In this document: positions 1 through 11,934 of the stretch, in pieces
Position numbering within the stretch: position 1 is the stretch's first letter
How the letters are laid out: the number at the start of each line of letters is the position of its first letter
Origin: Dicaeum eximium
Taxonomy: Eukaryota; Chordata; Aves; Passeriformes; Dicaeidae
NCBI GenBank assembly: GCA_013396995.1
Contig: VWZP01005658.1
Coordinates: forward strand, 1,821,909-1,885,908
Direction: 5' to 3'
Length of the DNA stretch: 64,000 bases
Program-made: the position numbers and the translations under genes
Notes under the pieces: generated by a model
Seen by the model: the letters and a program-made list of their open reading frames with translations, nothing else
Database searches by the model: none
Told to the model about the DNA's origin: nothing

Positions 1-3000
1 GTGTCATTTATTTTTCATATATTAAATTCTAGAATGCAGTTTGGATGAATATGAGCTTTTTTGCCTTCAAAGATGCAACTGTTTCACTGCAAAGGACTAG
101 AGATTGTGTATTGTAAAATAAAATTAACTTCTGTAACAGAGTAGGACTTTTTCCTTTCATTCACACAATAAGGTTGTTTTACAGAGTACTGTGGATATCT
201 CTGAGTGTTAACTGAAGCTATTTTATATGTATGCAATCAGATGTATAATTTAGCCATTATGATTACCCCATATACTGATATATTAGCCACAATAACCATC
301 AAAATTATAAATTTTGCCTGGCTGTATTTGACATTCAGATAAAGATGTTAAGCATTTATTCAAACTTATTTACTGCTGCTGTATATGAGATATTGACAGG
401 ATAAAAGAAAAACTCTAAAAATACGGACATGATTGGTGTAGGCCTGCCTTAGCAGATCGTTTGGAATCTAAGCTTTAATTTGAAAATTAGTGATTAAACT
501 GAATGCAACTCATTGGGAGTTACAAATACTTAATGGTCAACTTTAAAACCTACATTTTGGCAGTGAAATACTGGAGAGATCTAAAGTTAAATTTGATGTT
601 GAGAGATGTAAGCCACTGTTGTCAGAGCTAAGATTTGTAAAAGTAACTCTGTGTTTTTCAGTCAGAATATGGAAGTATTGACAGTTAACTCAAGGCTTCC
701 TTTTAATTTTCCTTTTTGGCATGCCAGCAGAAAAAAAAAAAGATGTATGGAGTATGTTTTTTATATATACATGTATGTGAATGTGTTTATAAATGTTCAC
801 CTCACTAATATTCTCATTGGTCAGTTTTATTACTCATGTCAGGAACCCACCTATAGATATGACAGTGTAAAGTCCTGACTTTTCTCAATTAAATGGAATA
901 AACCAGATTAATGTTAGTAACACTGGAATACGTGGGGGTTTTAACCTTGTCTACAACAGCAAGGGAATTTTACTTGTGGCTTGGAGCGTGATCTTTACAA
1001 GCAACTTGTGTGAATGATGATGACTTTCCTCTCGTGTAGGCCCAGCTGTGACAGCAACAAAAAGAAAGTCAATGTTAAAAGGCAACACACTGTTCAAGCA
1101 CAAATGTAATGTTTTCAGAGAACTCTGGGAAAATTACTGGTAGTTAGGGCCACTTGTACTCCCTCATTTCATAGCTATCTAGTTTACTATTCACGTTAAT
1201 TTTTTTCTCTCAGGTGCATGGTTTGTAACGCAGATTTTCTCTTCCTTTTCTGTCTCTTCTTTCCCAAGAAGTATATGAATTTTGGGAAAGAGGTATGGTG
1301 GTAGGGGGAGGGTACAACTATTTATCTCTTTTCAAGAGTAAACTTGAATGTATCTTTACTCAAAGTCTCAGATAAGACCAACACATTCCCTATGCTTTGC
1401 TTATTAAAATCTAACACTTCCTACAGCACAACTGAGAGATTTTTTAGCCCTGCTGAGTTCCTGTGGCCTGCACTTCTGTGTTTAGGTTTGTGTTTGTTAC
1501 ATTTGTGTTCCTGATTTTCTGTTATAACTTTTGCAACTTTCAATTTCAAGTGAATTTGGTAGAAATAATAACACCAGCTTAGGCTGTTGGGTAGGGCTGC
1601 AAGCGAGCCCTGTTAGTGTTCCATGGATGGAAAGGCTGCACATTCTGAGCCCAAGGGACTGGATATGTACACCAGCCATGGAAAAAGTTTCAATCAGCAC
1701 TCACAGTCCATGACAAAACCAATCTTTAATTCCAGTTATTACTGCTTGTTTTGACTAGAAGGGGAATGAATATGTCCTGAACCAACAGAAAATGGACTGC
1801 CTGTTGAACTTGGCTCAGGCTCAGAGAGTCTTTAAATATGTCAGAGTTTTGCAGATGTTCCTAATTGCTCCATTAGTTGAAGCAAAAAGTTGTACCACAT
1901 TTTAATTCATGGCAAAATTGTTCATCATTTTTTATAAATTTGAGCTTTCAAAGATCTAGTCTTCTATACTTTTTTGTTGACCTCTTTTTTTTTTTTAATT
2001 TACCTTATAAAAGTAGATTTGAGATGTGAATATATGCTGATGAGAAGTAGTCTAACTTTTTGGTTTTTACTCATTGCTTTTAGTGTAAGGTTTTCCTGCA
2101 GCATTTGATATTAATATGATGTCACAATGAAACATCTGTTTTACCTTAGGTGGGTGCAATGATTTAGATAATTGAATTATTGTTAGCAAGCAGTTTTCTG
2201 CTGTTATTCTGTGGTTTTAGTAGGTTACAAATGATTCAGTAGTTTATAAATAAGATCTGCCTGCTTTTTCTTGAAAAGTCTCATTGGTGGTTCAGAGGTT
2301 TCCTACCCTATAGGAAGTATTCAAAGCCACAGTTGCCATTCTTTTCTAAGACATAGTAATTTCTTTCTCCTTCTAAAAGTATCTCTAAAACTGGGGGGTT
2401 CCCCTCTATTTGTTATTAAAATTGTAATATAAAATAAGGGTGTTTTCTTTTTAGAAAAACACTAACATAAATAGAAGTATTACAAGGATTAATTACTATG
2501 TTTGTGAGTTGTATTGTCAAACTGATATTATTTCTGTCCATAGTTCTTGCTGTTCCACACAATCAGATGTTTTTACACCTCCTCACCTCCTGTTAAGAGC
2601 TTTGCTGCTTCTGAGTATTCACACACTATTATTTTACTATTAATTCTCCCCAAATATATATACACATATATATAGAGAGAGAGAGTGGAAGAAAAAAAAA
2701 TATATATTCTGGAATAATATTCTAGTTATCTGTACTGATTTATTTGCTAACTGAGAGTTCAAATAAATTCTTCTCACCACATCCATGGTTTGCTGCTAAA
2801 TATTTGGTACACTCCTGCCATTAAAATGTTTTCCTGTTAAGTGTTGGTATTTCCTGTCATTATCTCCTGGTTTCCATTCCTATGATTTTATCTCTTTTCA
2901 TGTGATTGGGACTTTTGGAGAACTTTTTTTTTAATAAGGTGCCTGAACTATTAACATTATCATTTTACTAAATTTATAAGAACTACCATACAGCTGTAAA

Positions 3001-4730
3001 CATCTGTGTTTGTTTTGAGATGTTTCCTGTTCTTTTTAGGCAGTGAAATAACATATGATTATGTTTCTTCTCATAATTTCATGATGCCAAGAGGATAGAG
3101 CACTGTTTTTGTATTTGTATTTGGTTTTGCAATGATGGAAAATTAATTGATTATAGTGTTGAGCAAGAGAAGAGAGGTCTACTTATATTTCTGGATGAGT
3201 GAACAATTAGTACAAGTTATCAAATATTTTCCAGCACTCTCAGAATGAAAATTTCATAGAAAACTTAAAATTCAATAGATTTTCACAGTTAGTTCATTGT
3301 TAGATTCACATACATTAATTTAAAAAATTAAATACTAAATATATTTTAGAATAGCCAAACCAGATCACACTATTATTTCTAGAAATCAATAATTTCTAAT
3401 AAGAAAAAACTCAAATATTTGTGTGGTAGCCTGCTTGATCATTCAACACTAAATAGATGTACAGTGAAAATATTTATCTTCATCATTCATTCCCAGGATG
3501 AGAAGATTTGAAGCATTCTTTCATATCAGCTTGAATTAGATCAGCCCGACCATTTTTAGTTGACTGTGTAGATCATTTTGTACTTGCATAAGAAATTTGA
3601 GGGAAATTACCAACTATATAGAACTGAGATGCTTGGAATGCAAAAAGCAAAGGAGAACTGACAGCAAACTGATTCTGCAGTGTGATACAGCAGGGAAAAG
3701 AGAGCTGCAGAATATTGGGCCACCTCCTGAAGACATGAAGGAAGATAAGGTGATAGCTTTCTCCCATATAGTTACCTCAGGAATATTTGAGGGGGGAAAA
3801 AGAAGAAAAAGATCTTAACAGTAAAATTGTGTCATTTTCAAAGCTCTTTCAAAGGTATTCACATAATGTTGTTTTGTCATTAATCTTACAAAATACTTTG
3901 GAAGGAAGACTGCTGCATCAAGATAGGCCTATAGTCAGCATAGTTTCAACTTCCATGTAAAATAAGGGGAAAAAAATCCTGTACAAATCTGGATGGCTGC
4001 ATTCATTTTATTAGGAAAGAACATGCAGCTTCAAAATGTACCACTGATTGTTCATTAAAAGTGTGGCAAATTGAATTCAGGATTCTATTTTGTAGTGAAC
4101 CAGTACTTTTATTGCAGAAATTTGATCAAATAGGAAAGTGATCTGAAGAAATCAGAATTTTGGTAAACTCAAAAGGCCAAGTTCCAAGTTGGACACAGAA
4201 GCAGAAATAATCAGCTGACTGCAGGATGGCAGCTGCTCACTAGGTAGGAGACTTAGAGAAGGACAACTTGGTGTTGTACTGGATCACGAAGGAATGAGTC
4301 CAAAAATGCCACATCCCTGTAGAAAGGAACTGCCTTCAATTTCATGTTGGTTTAACTGTACCTATGTAAGATAAGAGGCAGAACTACAGGGACTTGTCAT
4401 GTCAGAGCCATAGTTATTTTCCCCAAAGCATATGACTGAATGTTTTACTTGTTTTACTAACCTCCCTCTGAGTAAATAGCACACTCTTTACACAAAAATC
4501 TATATGTATGTGGAAAAGTTGATCCAAAAATTAATCTGACATTCACGTTAAATAATATTTTCTCTAGAAAAACATGGCGGGGGGGAAAGCTGACTTTTTG
4601 TTGGGTTGGTTTTGGTTTGGTTTTGGTTTTTATTTTTAAAGATGTACCTGCAAAACTTGAGATTACTGGAAAGAAATTTCAGGCTTTTACAAATCTGTTG
4701 TCTCTTGTATTTGGTTTCATTTTCCCCCAG
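1..4730. other. Non-coding: probable FBXO36 pseudogene intron
   Basis: No exon could be supported here. If the F-box exon at 4731 belongs to FBXO36, this AT-rich stretch is the intron upstream of it. I looked for the preceding exon (the tryptophan-rich segment before the F-box in the vertebrate protein) and found no convincing match. Short open frames here lack family resemblance, codon bias and splice context. An AT/AC/AG microsatellite at about 2653-2710 is the only simple repeat of note. Confidence 0.5.
2653..2710. repeat. AT/AC/AG compound microsatellite
   Basis: A short run of alternating AT with an AC step passes into a GA run, then an A-rich stretch and another AT run. It is simple-sequence DNA inside the intron, with no sign of function. 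Confidence 0.7.
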
Positions 4731-4901
4731 TTCATATTGCTGTAGTGTTTGGTGCCAGAGTTCTGGAATGTCCTCAATGTGTGCCGAAGTAACTATGACT
4801 TCCTGAAACAGCTTCCTGTCCCATTGCTTCTGTACATCATTTCCCTTCTGGAGCTTGAAGATATTGCCAGACTTTCTCAGGTTTCACACGGATTTGAAAC
4901 A
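4731..4901 (+). pseudogene. FBXO36: FBXO36 F-box exon, frameshifted
   Basis: FBXO36 is a small F-box protein, expected to act as a substrate adaptor of SCF ubiquitin ligases. After a pyrimidine-rich acceptor ending CCCCCAG, the reading frame from 4733 gives HIAVVFGARVLE. From 4770, in a different frame, it gives VLNVCRSNYDFLKQLP, then LLLYIISLLELEDIARLSQ and VSHGF. This matches the F-box region of vertebrate FBXO36 as I recall it (FGARILDYVINLCKGKFDFL, then a DLEDIARLCQ-type core). The two halves join only if two bases are missing at the tyrosine codon around 4769; read straight on, the first frame hits TAA within nine codons. A GTAAAA donor follows at 4902. The position next to convergent SLC16A14 supports the identity. 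A single 2-base lesion could be a sequencing error, but the next exon is also broken. Confidence 0.78.
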
Positions 4902-7198
4902 GTAAAAATTTAAAATCCCAAAAATTCAAATTGAAATTGTTAGCTTTGCTGAGCAGCCTGTTGGATTTGATTCATGTCTTTGGTTTAACATAATCATCAA
5001 TCTGTCTGCTTTACTTAAGACAACAAGTAAATAAGGGTTATCTTTTTTTTGGAGACAATAAATGAATCAAACTGAATGGCTGCAGTAAGAACCAGATCTT
5101 GGAAAGGCTGTGTTTATCCTGCAAGCTTTTGTTTTATAATAAACACAGTGATCCAGGTAATTCCATTGCAAGCCATGGCTGGGTGTTGCACACTGCTTCC
5201 AGGATTAAGTATTGGAAATGTGAAACCTTTGCTTTTTGTTATGATATGTATTATTTAATGTCTCAAAACTTCACCCACAGGGATCCCCTTTTACTGGACT
5301 CACACCAAACAAAAATTCCTTAGATTTTATGTCTTTGACAAAAGACATGAGCAAAAGGAAAGAGACTTTCTTTCAATATTTTTTGTAGACTTTGCAGCAA
5401 AGAACTGTCAGCAACACAGGAGCAGAAAGAGGGGACTTTTGATTACTTGCTAGGAAGCTCTTCCCAGCCCTTAGGAAATTATGGGAAATAGTATGTAAAT
5501 GTTGAATTGAAACTTTAAAGAGTGAATAACAGAAGTTACCATTATTGCACAACTGGAGGTAAGGGTAACCTCTCCATGTGGAATGAGCAGTAAGGGATTG
5601 GAAGGATAGCCTGGAAGCTGCAGGAGAATGAGGGCAGTCTGTTGGTGCAAAAGAGAGAAGATGTATTGGAAAGGCCTTTGGGAGGTCAACTGTTCCAGCT
5701 TCCTGGTCTGTGCAGGGTCAGGAAATTGGGATGGAAAGCTAAAATGTTCAAAGCTATCATGTAGGAAGCTTATTTTTCTGGGTCTGAATACCTCAAAATT
5801 GAATTTCTGTGCCTGAAAAAAAGGTTGCTGCAGTTGCAGGTAGGAGAGAAAAAGATTTTAGCTTATGGAAAATAGGAATAGAAATGTTTTAAATAGAGAA
5901 ATAACTTAATTCTTATCCCCAAGGGTGCTGTAGAGGCCTAGAATGAGGCCTATCCATTTCTGGGTGGAGGAATTAATGAGAACATAAGCAACAGTAAAAC
6001 CTTATGAGGAATTTAAAAATGGGTTTCGTTCTCTTGATTCTCCTGTGACAACTGGATATGCTCTGAAAGACTTCAGAGGCAGATTAAACTTGTAGTATGG
6101 AGAGTGGGACATGTCTGGTGCAGAGTACATCCCAATCAGAATGAGATTGCCCACAGGGTTTGTATTATTTTGAGGCTACGTGGGACAAGATTTCAAGAAA
6201 AGTTCTGTGTCAGACTGGCAGTTCCAGAGGATGTGGCTGTGCTGCTGTTCCTGTTGTGTGGCTACCAGGGCATTACAGATGCTTTAGTGAGAGTGACTTC
6301 AAGGGAGCACAAGAAAAAGGGACGGGGCAAAGAAAGCACAGGAGGAAATGGCGAGACAGGAAAATAGAGCGTGTCATTAATTTAGAGATGAAGGCCAGAT
6401 GGGAGCAGATAAGCTTGCTGAAGTTCTGGGCTGTATTTCAGGTTGAAGATAAATCAGTTGATATTGTGACTGGGGAATGACAGAATGGAGAATAAGAGAA
6501 TGGATTGAAGAGAGACCAGGAAATTATTCATCAGTATATTTGGAATTCATCTGTCATTGGAAGAGTGTGAGTGGTGTAGGATAAGGTATTGTGGAGGGCA
6601 ATAAACTTTTCATTAGTTTAACACAAAGCCTTGGATATTTTGGAATTTAAAGAAATCCTAGAAAGAATTAAGTTGCATAATAATAAAAATAATATGTTGG
6701 CATAATGTAGTAATCTATCAGAACAAGTAAAGCCATGCTCCCTTTCTCTCATTTCAGCAGTATACTTAGGGAATTTAAAATTTTCCCAAATAATATGAGG
6801 TTTTATTTCCAGACTAATTTATGCATAAGCTGGAATGCTGCTCTCTGTGGAATTATAGAGTAGCACATTCAGATTTCCGAACAGAGGAAATAGAACAGTC
6901 TCTCCACTCAGGACTGTGGGGGAGCTCTGTGTGTCCATCCCGTGCAGTGCATCCTTTTAGCCTGAACTCAGCAGGTATCTGCATTGTTACCCCGAGCATG
7001 GCATTTCTCTGACTGGAGTTCTGAGCACAAATCCTGCTCTCCAGGAGATCCAGACGCTTTCAATGTGCAGTTCAGAGGATTTTAGGTTGTTCACTAGGTG
7101 CTTACGTCCTGTAAAAGAAGCTCCACATCAAAAGAAACAATGAGCAGAAGTCCTGCGGTGGACACCGCCGTGTGTGAGCCCCGCGTGTGCTCTCCCGC

Positions 7199-7330
7199 CG
7201 CTCTCCCTGCGCTGCTCCGCGCTCTGTCCGGCCCGGCCCCGCCGCTCTCCCCGCGCTGCTCCGCGCTCTGTCCGGCCCGGCCCCGCCGCTCTCCCCGCGC
7301 TGCTCCGCGCTCTGTCCCGCCCGGCCCCGC
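7199..7330. repeat. 44-bp tandem triplicate in CpG island
   Basis: Three head-to-tail copies start at 7199, 7243 and 7287. They are nearly identical, differing by C/T near position 10 and a G/C near the end of the last copy. Each copy starts CGCTCTCC and ends GGCCCCGC. Forty-four is not a multiple of three, so the long open frames across the array shift from copy to copy and are not evidence of coding. Confidence 0.9.
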
Positions 7331-7374
7331 GCGCTCCGGGCCAGGCTGCGGGCGGGCGCTGCGGGGCGCTTCGG

Positions 7375-7390
7375 CCGCCAGAGGGCGCCC
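7375..7390 (+). promoter_or_regulatory. CTCF-like motif, forward orientation
   Basis: The sequence CCGCCAGAGGGCGCCC closely fits the CTCF core consensus (CCASYAGRKGGCR) in forward orientation. It sits in the GC-rich island. Binding cannot be shown from sequence alone. Confidence 0.5.
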
Positions 7391-7427
7391 GCGGCAGGGC
7401 CGTGTCACCGCGCCTCTGGACAGCCGC

Positions 7428-7602
7428 GGGAATGGCGGGGACAGCCCGGAGCCGGGAATGGCTGGGATAACCCAGAGCCAGGGAATGGCTGGGACAAACC
7501 CGAGCCAGGGAATGGCTGGGAAATCCAGAGCCAGGGAATGGCTGGGACAGCCCAGAGCCAGGGAATGGCTGGGATAACCCAGAGCCAGGGAATGGCCAGG
7601 AT
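7428..7602. repeat. 26-27-bp minisatellite
   Basis: About six and a half tandem copies of a unit start GGGAATGGCTGGGA and end CCAGAGCCA. The units vary at a few positions and in length by one base. The array abuts the CpG island. The apparent long open frames on both strands come from the near-triplet period. Confidence 0.9.
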
Positions 7603-8143
7603 AATAATCTTTGCTTTTATTCCTGTATTTTTTTAATAGAGCACTCTGCTTGGAAATAAAAATATGCAATCGTAAAAACCAGTCTATATTGTTTTTAACT
7701 TTTCATGGGCAAAGCAGATTGGTGAAAGGCAGAGAGTTAAGCAGAAACGTAAAGAGAACTTTTAAAAGGCTCATACATTTTCATTTCAGCACTTACACAC
7801 ATTTTTTCCTCAATGATCCCTGCTTTTGCTCTGCTAGAGTGTGCTAGGATGTTGTGAATGCCTGCATAAGAACAACCAGGACCACACGTACTCTGAGACA
7901 GCTTTGCTTTGCTGTAGGCAGCGAGTGCAGCAGTTCCAGCCACATCTGCAGTGTGTAACACAAGTTACACCAGGATTTTTGCTTTTCTATTCCTGTTACC
8001 ACTTGCACTGGAGTCATTGAGTACAGCTGCACTTAGGCTCCTGCAACTGCACCTGTAGAAAAGTGGAACATTTCTGGGAAAAATCAATGTTTCTGTGTTC
8101 TTGTATAATTTGCAAGGAGTGGATAATATATGATACAGAGTAT

Positions 8144-8233
8144 NNNNNNNNNNNNNNNNNNNNNNNNNNNNNNNNNNNNNNNNNNNNNNNNNNNNNNNNN
8201 NNNNNNNNNNNNNNNNNNNNNNNNNNNNNNNNN
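8144..8233. other. Assembly gap of 90 N
   Basis: A run of 90 undetermined bases is followed directly by a T-rich stretch. Its size and content are unknown. Confidence 0.99.
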
Positions 8234-8529
8234 TTTTTTTTTCTTCCTTCTATTATTTCCACCTGATTCTTTTTATGGAGTCATTCTGAAAGAGGGAAGC
8301 ATCTCCTGAGAAACAGACTGAATCCTTACAGTACATCTGAAAGTTTTCTAAAATTGCATTTCTGTTCAAACCCCAAGGCGTCTTTTACTTACCTTGAAAA
8401 CAAATTTGTATTCCTGGTGGGATCTTGACACCCTGAGAGGTTTTTTGGCATCAGCTTACACAGCTTGGTTGATTTCAGAGCAGCTGGATGAATTACACAC
8501 CAGGAAAGTACGTGGCATTACAGCTGCTT

Positions 8530-8537
8530 CTTTTTTT

Positions 8538-8570
<33 letters not shown>
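8530..8570. repeat. Poly-T run
   Basis: About 40 T residues with one C interruption, followed by ACAG. It resembles a splice acceptor tract but no coding sequence follows. It may be the oligo-A tail of an inserted element on the minus strand, though I recognise no element body. Confidence 0.7.
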
Positions 8571-8573
<3 letters not shown>

Positions 8574-8845
8574 GTGGCAGAAAGGCTTTGGATATTGTAC
8601 CAAAAATAGCTTCTCAGGTTTTTCACAGAACATGTGATATCTTGCACGGGCAACCCTGGGCAAAATTTCTGCTGATCTCCAGTGAGTTTTAATTATCACC
8701 GCGTCTTTCAAACCGCGTGGGCAGCTTGCACTGCAAGTGACCTTCGTGCAAGGCCCCTGTGCTGTCTAAACACATTTTGGGGAGTAGATTAATCAGCAGT
8801 GAGTGAGCCCAATGATGATTTTAAGCCTCTGCTTTCTCTTCCAAG

Positions 8846-9007
8846 GAGCTATGTTCAGTAATGTGCTCTGGGAAGCGCTTGTGGAGCCACACCTGAGATG
8901 AAAGAGCCCCACGGGAATGGGCTGGGAACCTTCACACACACAAATGGCAGCTGCAGCTCCAAAGGAGGCAGGAGCAACGTGCTCAGAACAAAAAACCAAC
9001 TGAATAA
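8846..9007 (+). pseudogene. FBXO36: FBXO36 C-terminal exon, multiply frameshifted
   Basis: After a good acceptor (tttctcttccaag, alternative AG three bases later) short blocks in different frames match the end of vertebrate FBXO36. They are LCS at 8849, NVLWEALVE at 8860, TPEMK at 8889, MGW at 8917, and QLQLQRRQEQRAQNKKPTE with a TAA stop at 9005-9007. The family order is LC..DKLWE, then TPDVRALAEDTGW, then FFTNKLQLQ and a basic tail. Relative to that order I estimate missing bases of about 1 (near 8858), 16 (near 8887), 2 (8901-8916) and 5 (8926-8947). None is a multiple of three, so no single frame survives. Retained exon order and splice sites argue for a decayed original gene, not a processed copy. 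An AATAAA overlaps the stop. Exact indel sizes depend on my recollection of the family sequence. Confidence 0.72.
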
Positions 9008-9008
9008 A
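9003..9008 (+). terminator. AATAAA overlapping the old FBXO36 stop
   Basis: A canonical polyadenylation hexamer on the plus strand overlaps the ancestral stop codon. It could have served FBXO36 transcripts or be incidental. Confidence 0.3.
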
Positions 9009-9778
9009 GGAGTGTGTTCCATTGAAGCAATTGTTATAAGGCATGGCTGTTTATTGGGTCAGACACGTGGACTTTTCTTCCTTACTAGGGAAAACAGACT
9101 ATTTAAGGATTGAAAGAGGAAAAACCAAATAAGTCTTACCAGGAGCAACGTGTAAATACTACAATGTTTAATAGGTTGGGTATCCTGAAATTGTGTTTTA
9201 ATCACCATCATAGCAGTTACTGCAATAGGTTGTGGCTGCTTTGTATTGCTTTATTCTGATTTCTCTGGTTTGTATCTATGCTCCATGGCTTACAGCAGAT
9301 GCTGTGGCATTGTCATTTATAGAGGCTGATTAATACATCATTTACAATTGACTAGATTTTGGACCCAAGTGTTAAAAACAGTGATTTCAGTATTTGGATA
9401 CCATAGTTTCATATTTGAAGAGTGTAAGGAGTTTACAATTTTTTAACATGCCAAGTATTTAACTTGAATTTTATAAATTGATTAAAAACTATGAATACTG
9501 GGTTCTTGTATAATTCTGTTTCTCTATAAACCAGTATTTTAATACTTAAATATTCACTGATTTAGATTAAGGATTTTTTGTTCTACAACTATATAGCAAT
9601 ATGCTGGACACATTCAATGATTGTTGATCTTTAGGTATAAGAAGCACTTCCATATATATTCTTTCCTCTTTGTGATTATTTCTTTTTAGGATAATGACAA
9701 ATACAAATTCCATTATGTGGCTAAAATACTATACTAACTTAATAAATGAACAGAAAGTGTATTTTTGAGTAATGTAAG

Positions 9779-9784
9779 TTTATT
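9779..9784 (-). terminator. Candidate SLC16A14 polyadenylation signal
   Basis: On the minus strand this reads AATAAA, about 2 kb past the SLC16A14 stop codon. A nearer hexamer lies at 10707-10712. The choice between them needs transcript data. Confidence 0.25.
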
Positions 9785-11169
9785 CCCAACATTTAGCCCT
9801 GTAAGGACCTCTATAGAAAGATCTATTGCAGATATCACAAGTGAACAATGTATTTTTTATTTCTGTAATATGCAAATAAAGTTGCTTTTGACAAACGACA
9901 AAGTGAAGATCTATGTTTGAAGGATACATATCTTTTAAAAAAAAGGCAAATGAGGGAAATGTCACTACAATATATATTTCACCAATAAAAGATAGCTCAG
10001 TTCAGATGAGCCATCAGCAGTGTTCCCACCAAGAAGACATTGAACCTGTAACAAAGAACTGATGTGAAAATTTACGTGCGCATTTTCTCCAATAACAAAA
10101 GCTGATTTTAAGAAGTTACTGACTGTGTGTTCAGTGTGTTGCAGTTCAGTGCCCCCTCAGTTGTCTTATGTGAATTTTAAAGGCCACACATAACTATCCT
10201 ATATGATTGCACTGATGTAAATCTTAAAGTAATTCAGGGCTTCCTAAGGTTTGGGTTTTTTTAACCTGGCTCATTTCAGTGATCTTTAAGGAATACTTTA
10301 AAGTCTGTCCCTGCCAACAGCTGTAGAGGTGCAACACTAAGAAGCTGGTGAATTGCAATATGGAACAGCACACATTCAGAACTTTTTGTTAACCAACCTT
10401 GCAGCTAAAAAGAAAATAAGGATATTGATATTGTTGCGTACTGAACTGGTTCCCAATAGTTCTTCAATCTAATTGAATAGTTGCAATTGCTTTTTAAGGA
10501 ATTCCAGCAGCACGTAGAAATATTAAACTAAGAACTTGATTTGTCATGCAAAGAACTTTCATAAAGCTAAGAGGCAAAAACTTACAATGTTTCTTATTTG
10601 ATAGGAAAATTAACATCAAACTCACCTCTCAAAGCTGAAAAAATATGCCCTGTACTACCATACATCACTTTCTGCATTGGTTACCAAATCCTTAATGTTA
10701 AGAAAATTTATTTGAATATTTTAAAGACTCTTTAGTTATTCCATGCTCTGCAGTATCTAATTTTCTAGTGAATAAATTTCTCAAACATGATGAATCTTAG
10801 TCAGTTCATGGTGTACTTTACAAGCAGCAACATGACTGCTCATATGCAACTAAGCTTGTGAAGAATTGAATTAAATTATAACAAAATTTAGTGTGCTGTA
10901 GTAGAGTTCCTTCCCATGGGAGGAGTCAGTGGCAATGTTATTAAATTCTACAATAACTCTAATTAGGTAAAGGGGACAGAGAATTCAAACTGTTTCTGGC
11001 AACATTTTCCAGTCACAATATTTTCCATATGTTTTCTGTTTCTGCATTTTTGAGTCTTTTACTTCAGGTGCATTAAGTGTCATAATTTAAAATGCAGCCT
11101 ATGTATTGAGGATGGCTATTTTAGATGCAGTTGATACTTTAAAAAAATAAAATTAAAAATCATTGAAGT

Positions 11170-11216
11170 AGAATCACAGAATATACTGGGTTGGAAGGGA
11201 CCTATTGAGTCCAACT
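11170..11216 (-). mobile_element. CR1 LINE 3'-end fragment
   Basis: The string AGAATCACAGAAT, then GGGTTGGAAGGGACC and GAGTCCAACT, is the familiar reverse-complemented 3' end of avian CR1 elements. Only about 45 bases are recognisable, so this is a short truncated remnant in the presumed SLC16A14 3'UTR. Confidence 0.75.
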
Positions 11217-11785
11217 GAATCACTTCAGAAATATATGAGAACTTTTCTTCAGATTTGCATCACAGAAATAGTAATTTTAGTATGCTGAATTAATGGAATT
11301 ATTATAGTAGCATTTCTTGACTAGCCAGGCAAGAAATACAATCATTTTCCTATACTCAGTAACTAATATTTCATCAGATTGAGTACATAGTAGAAAGGCC
11401 TTTTATAAATCATTCATGTCCTGACCAAATTCTCTCATAGGACTAGTGTAAATCAGAGTAACTGCACTGCAGTCAGTGGATTTTCACCAATGGTTAATGG
11501 TGAAAAGTTAAAAAAGAAACAAGGGTAAGTGTTCTTAGCATTGTTCTAATATTAAAGTACTAGCACTGTGCTTTTAATCACTGTATTTGATAGTTATAAA
11601 GTAAAATATCTTAACTAATTTTAAAAGTATATTTCCAATAACTTATAAGCCTTATGGAGCACATTTGCTTTTCACTTAAGTGCAGCTAAATGTGGTTGGT
11701 TCTACAAGAAAAACATCTTCATTCTGTCACACAAGAGAAACACAAAAACAAAAAAGTTCTGTGAAAAAAACTTCTGGAATTTGTT

Positions 11786-11934
11786 CTATGCTTGTGCTTC
11801 TTCTGTAGATTTTTCTCTTGACTGTTTCTTTTGAATACAAGGTTGTATAAGTAAAAATATTATTCCCACCATGTATAGCAATCCAGCTATGTAAAAAGAA
11901 AAATCGTATTTTTGTGTGATGTCATAGATCCAAC
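11786..11934 (-). CDS. SLC16A14: SLC16A14 last coding exon
   Basis: It encodes the last helix and the cytoplasmic tail, WIYDITQKYDFSFYIAGLLY onward, ending EKSTEEAQA then TAG at 11786-11788. The acceptor TTATTTTCCAG is strong. The WIYD motif is typical of the MCT family before the twelfth helix. Confidence 0.95.

Larger units (their letters stand above)
7160..7440. promoter_or_regulatory. Intronic CpG island
   Basis: About 280 bases rise abruptly to very high GC with many CpG dinucleotides, inside AT-rich surroundings. The island includes a 44-bp sequence in triplicate and a CTCF-like motif, and it grades into a 27-bp minisatellite. It could be an orphan promoter, an insulator or GC-biased repeat expansion. 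I see no gene that clearly starts here. Confidence 0.55.
4902..8845 (+). other. Intron between the two FBXO36 pseudogene exons
   Basis: This stretch runs from the GTAAAA donor to a pyrimidine-rich acceptor (tttctcttccaag, about 8833-8845). It contains a GC-rich island with tandem repeats (7160-7602), a sequence gap (8144-8233) and a long poly-T run (about 8530-8570). The open frames within it show no recognisable protein family. Confidence 0.55.
9009..11785 (-). other. SLC16A14 3'UTR and intergenic DNA
   Basis: This stretch lies between the stop codon of SLC16A14 and the FBXO36 pseudogene. It most likely carries the 3' untranslated region of SLC16A14 on the minus strand. Candidate AATAAA signals on that strand are the reverse complements of TTTATT at 10707-10712 and 9779-9784. 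I cannot tell which is used. No other coding sequence was found. Confidence 0.5.

Noticed and set aside
3597..3818. Possible upstream FBXO36 exon (a weak PPPEDMKED-like resemblance)
   Set aside because: The similarity is only a few residues, the tryptophan-rich core is missing, and no convincing splice sites flank it.
7094..7669. Long overlapping open frames on both strands across the 7.1-7.6 kb CpG island
   Set aside because: High GC and short tandem units suppress stops. The 44-bp and 26-27-bp periods shift frame between copies, and no homology was seen.
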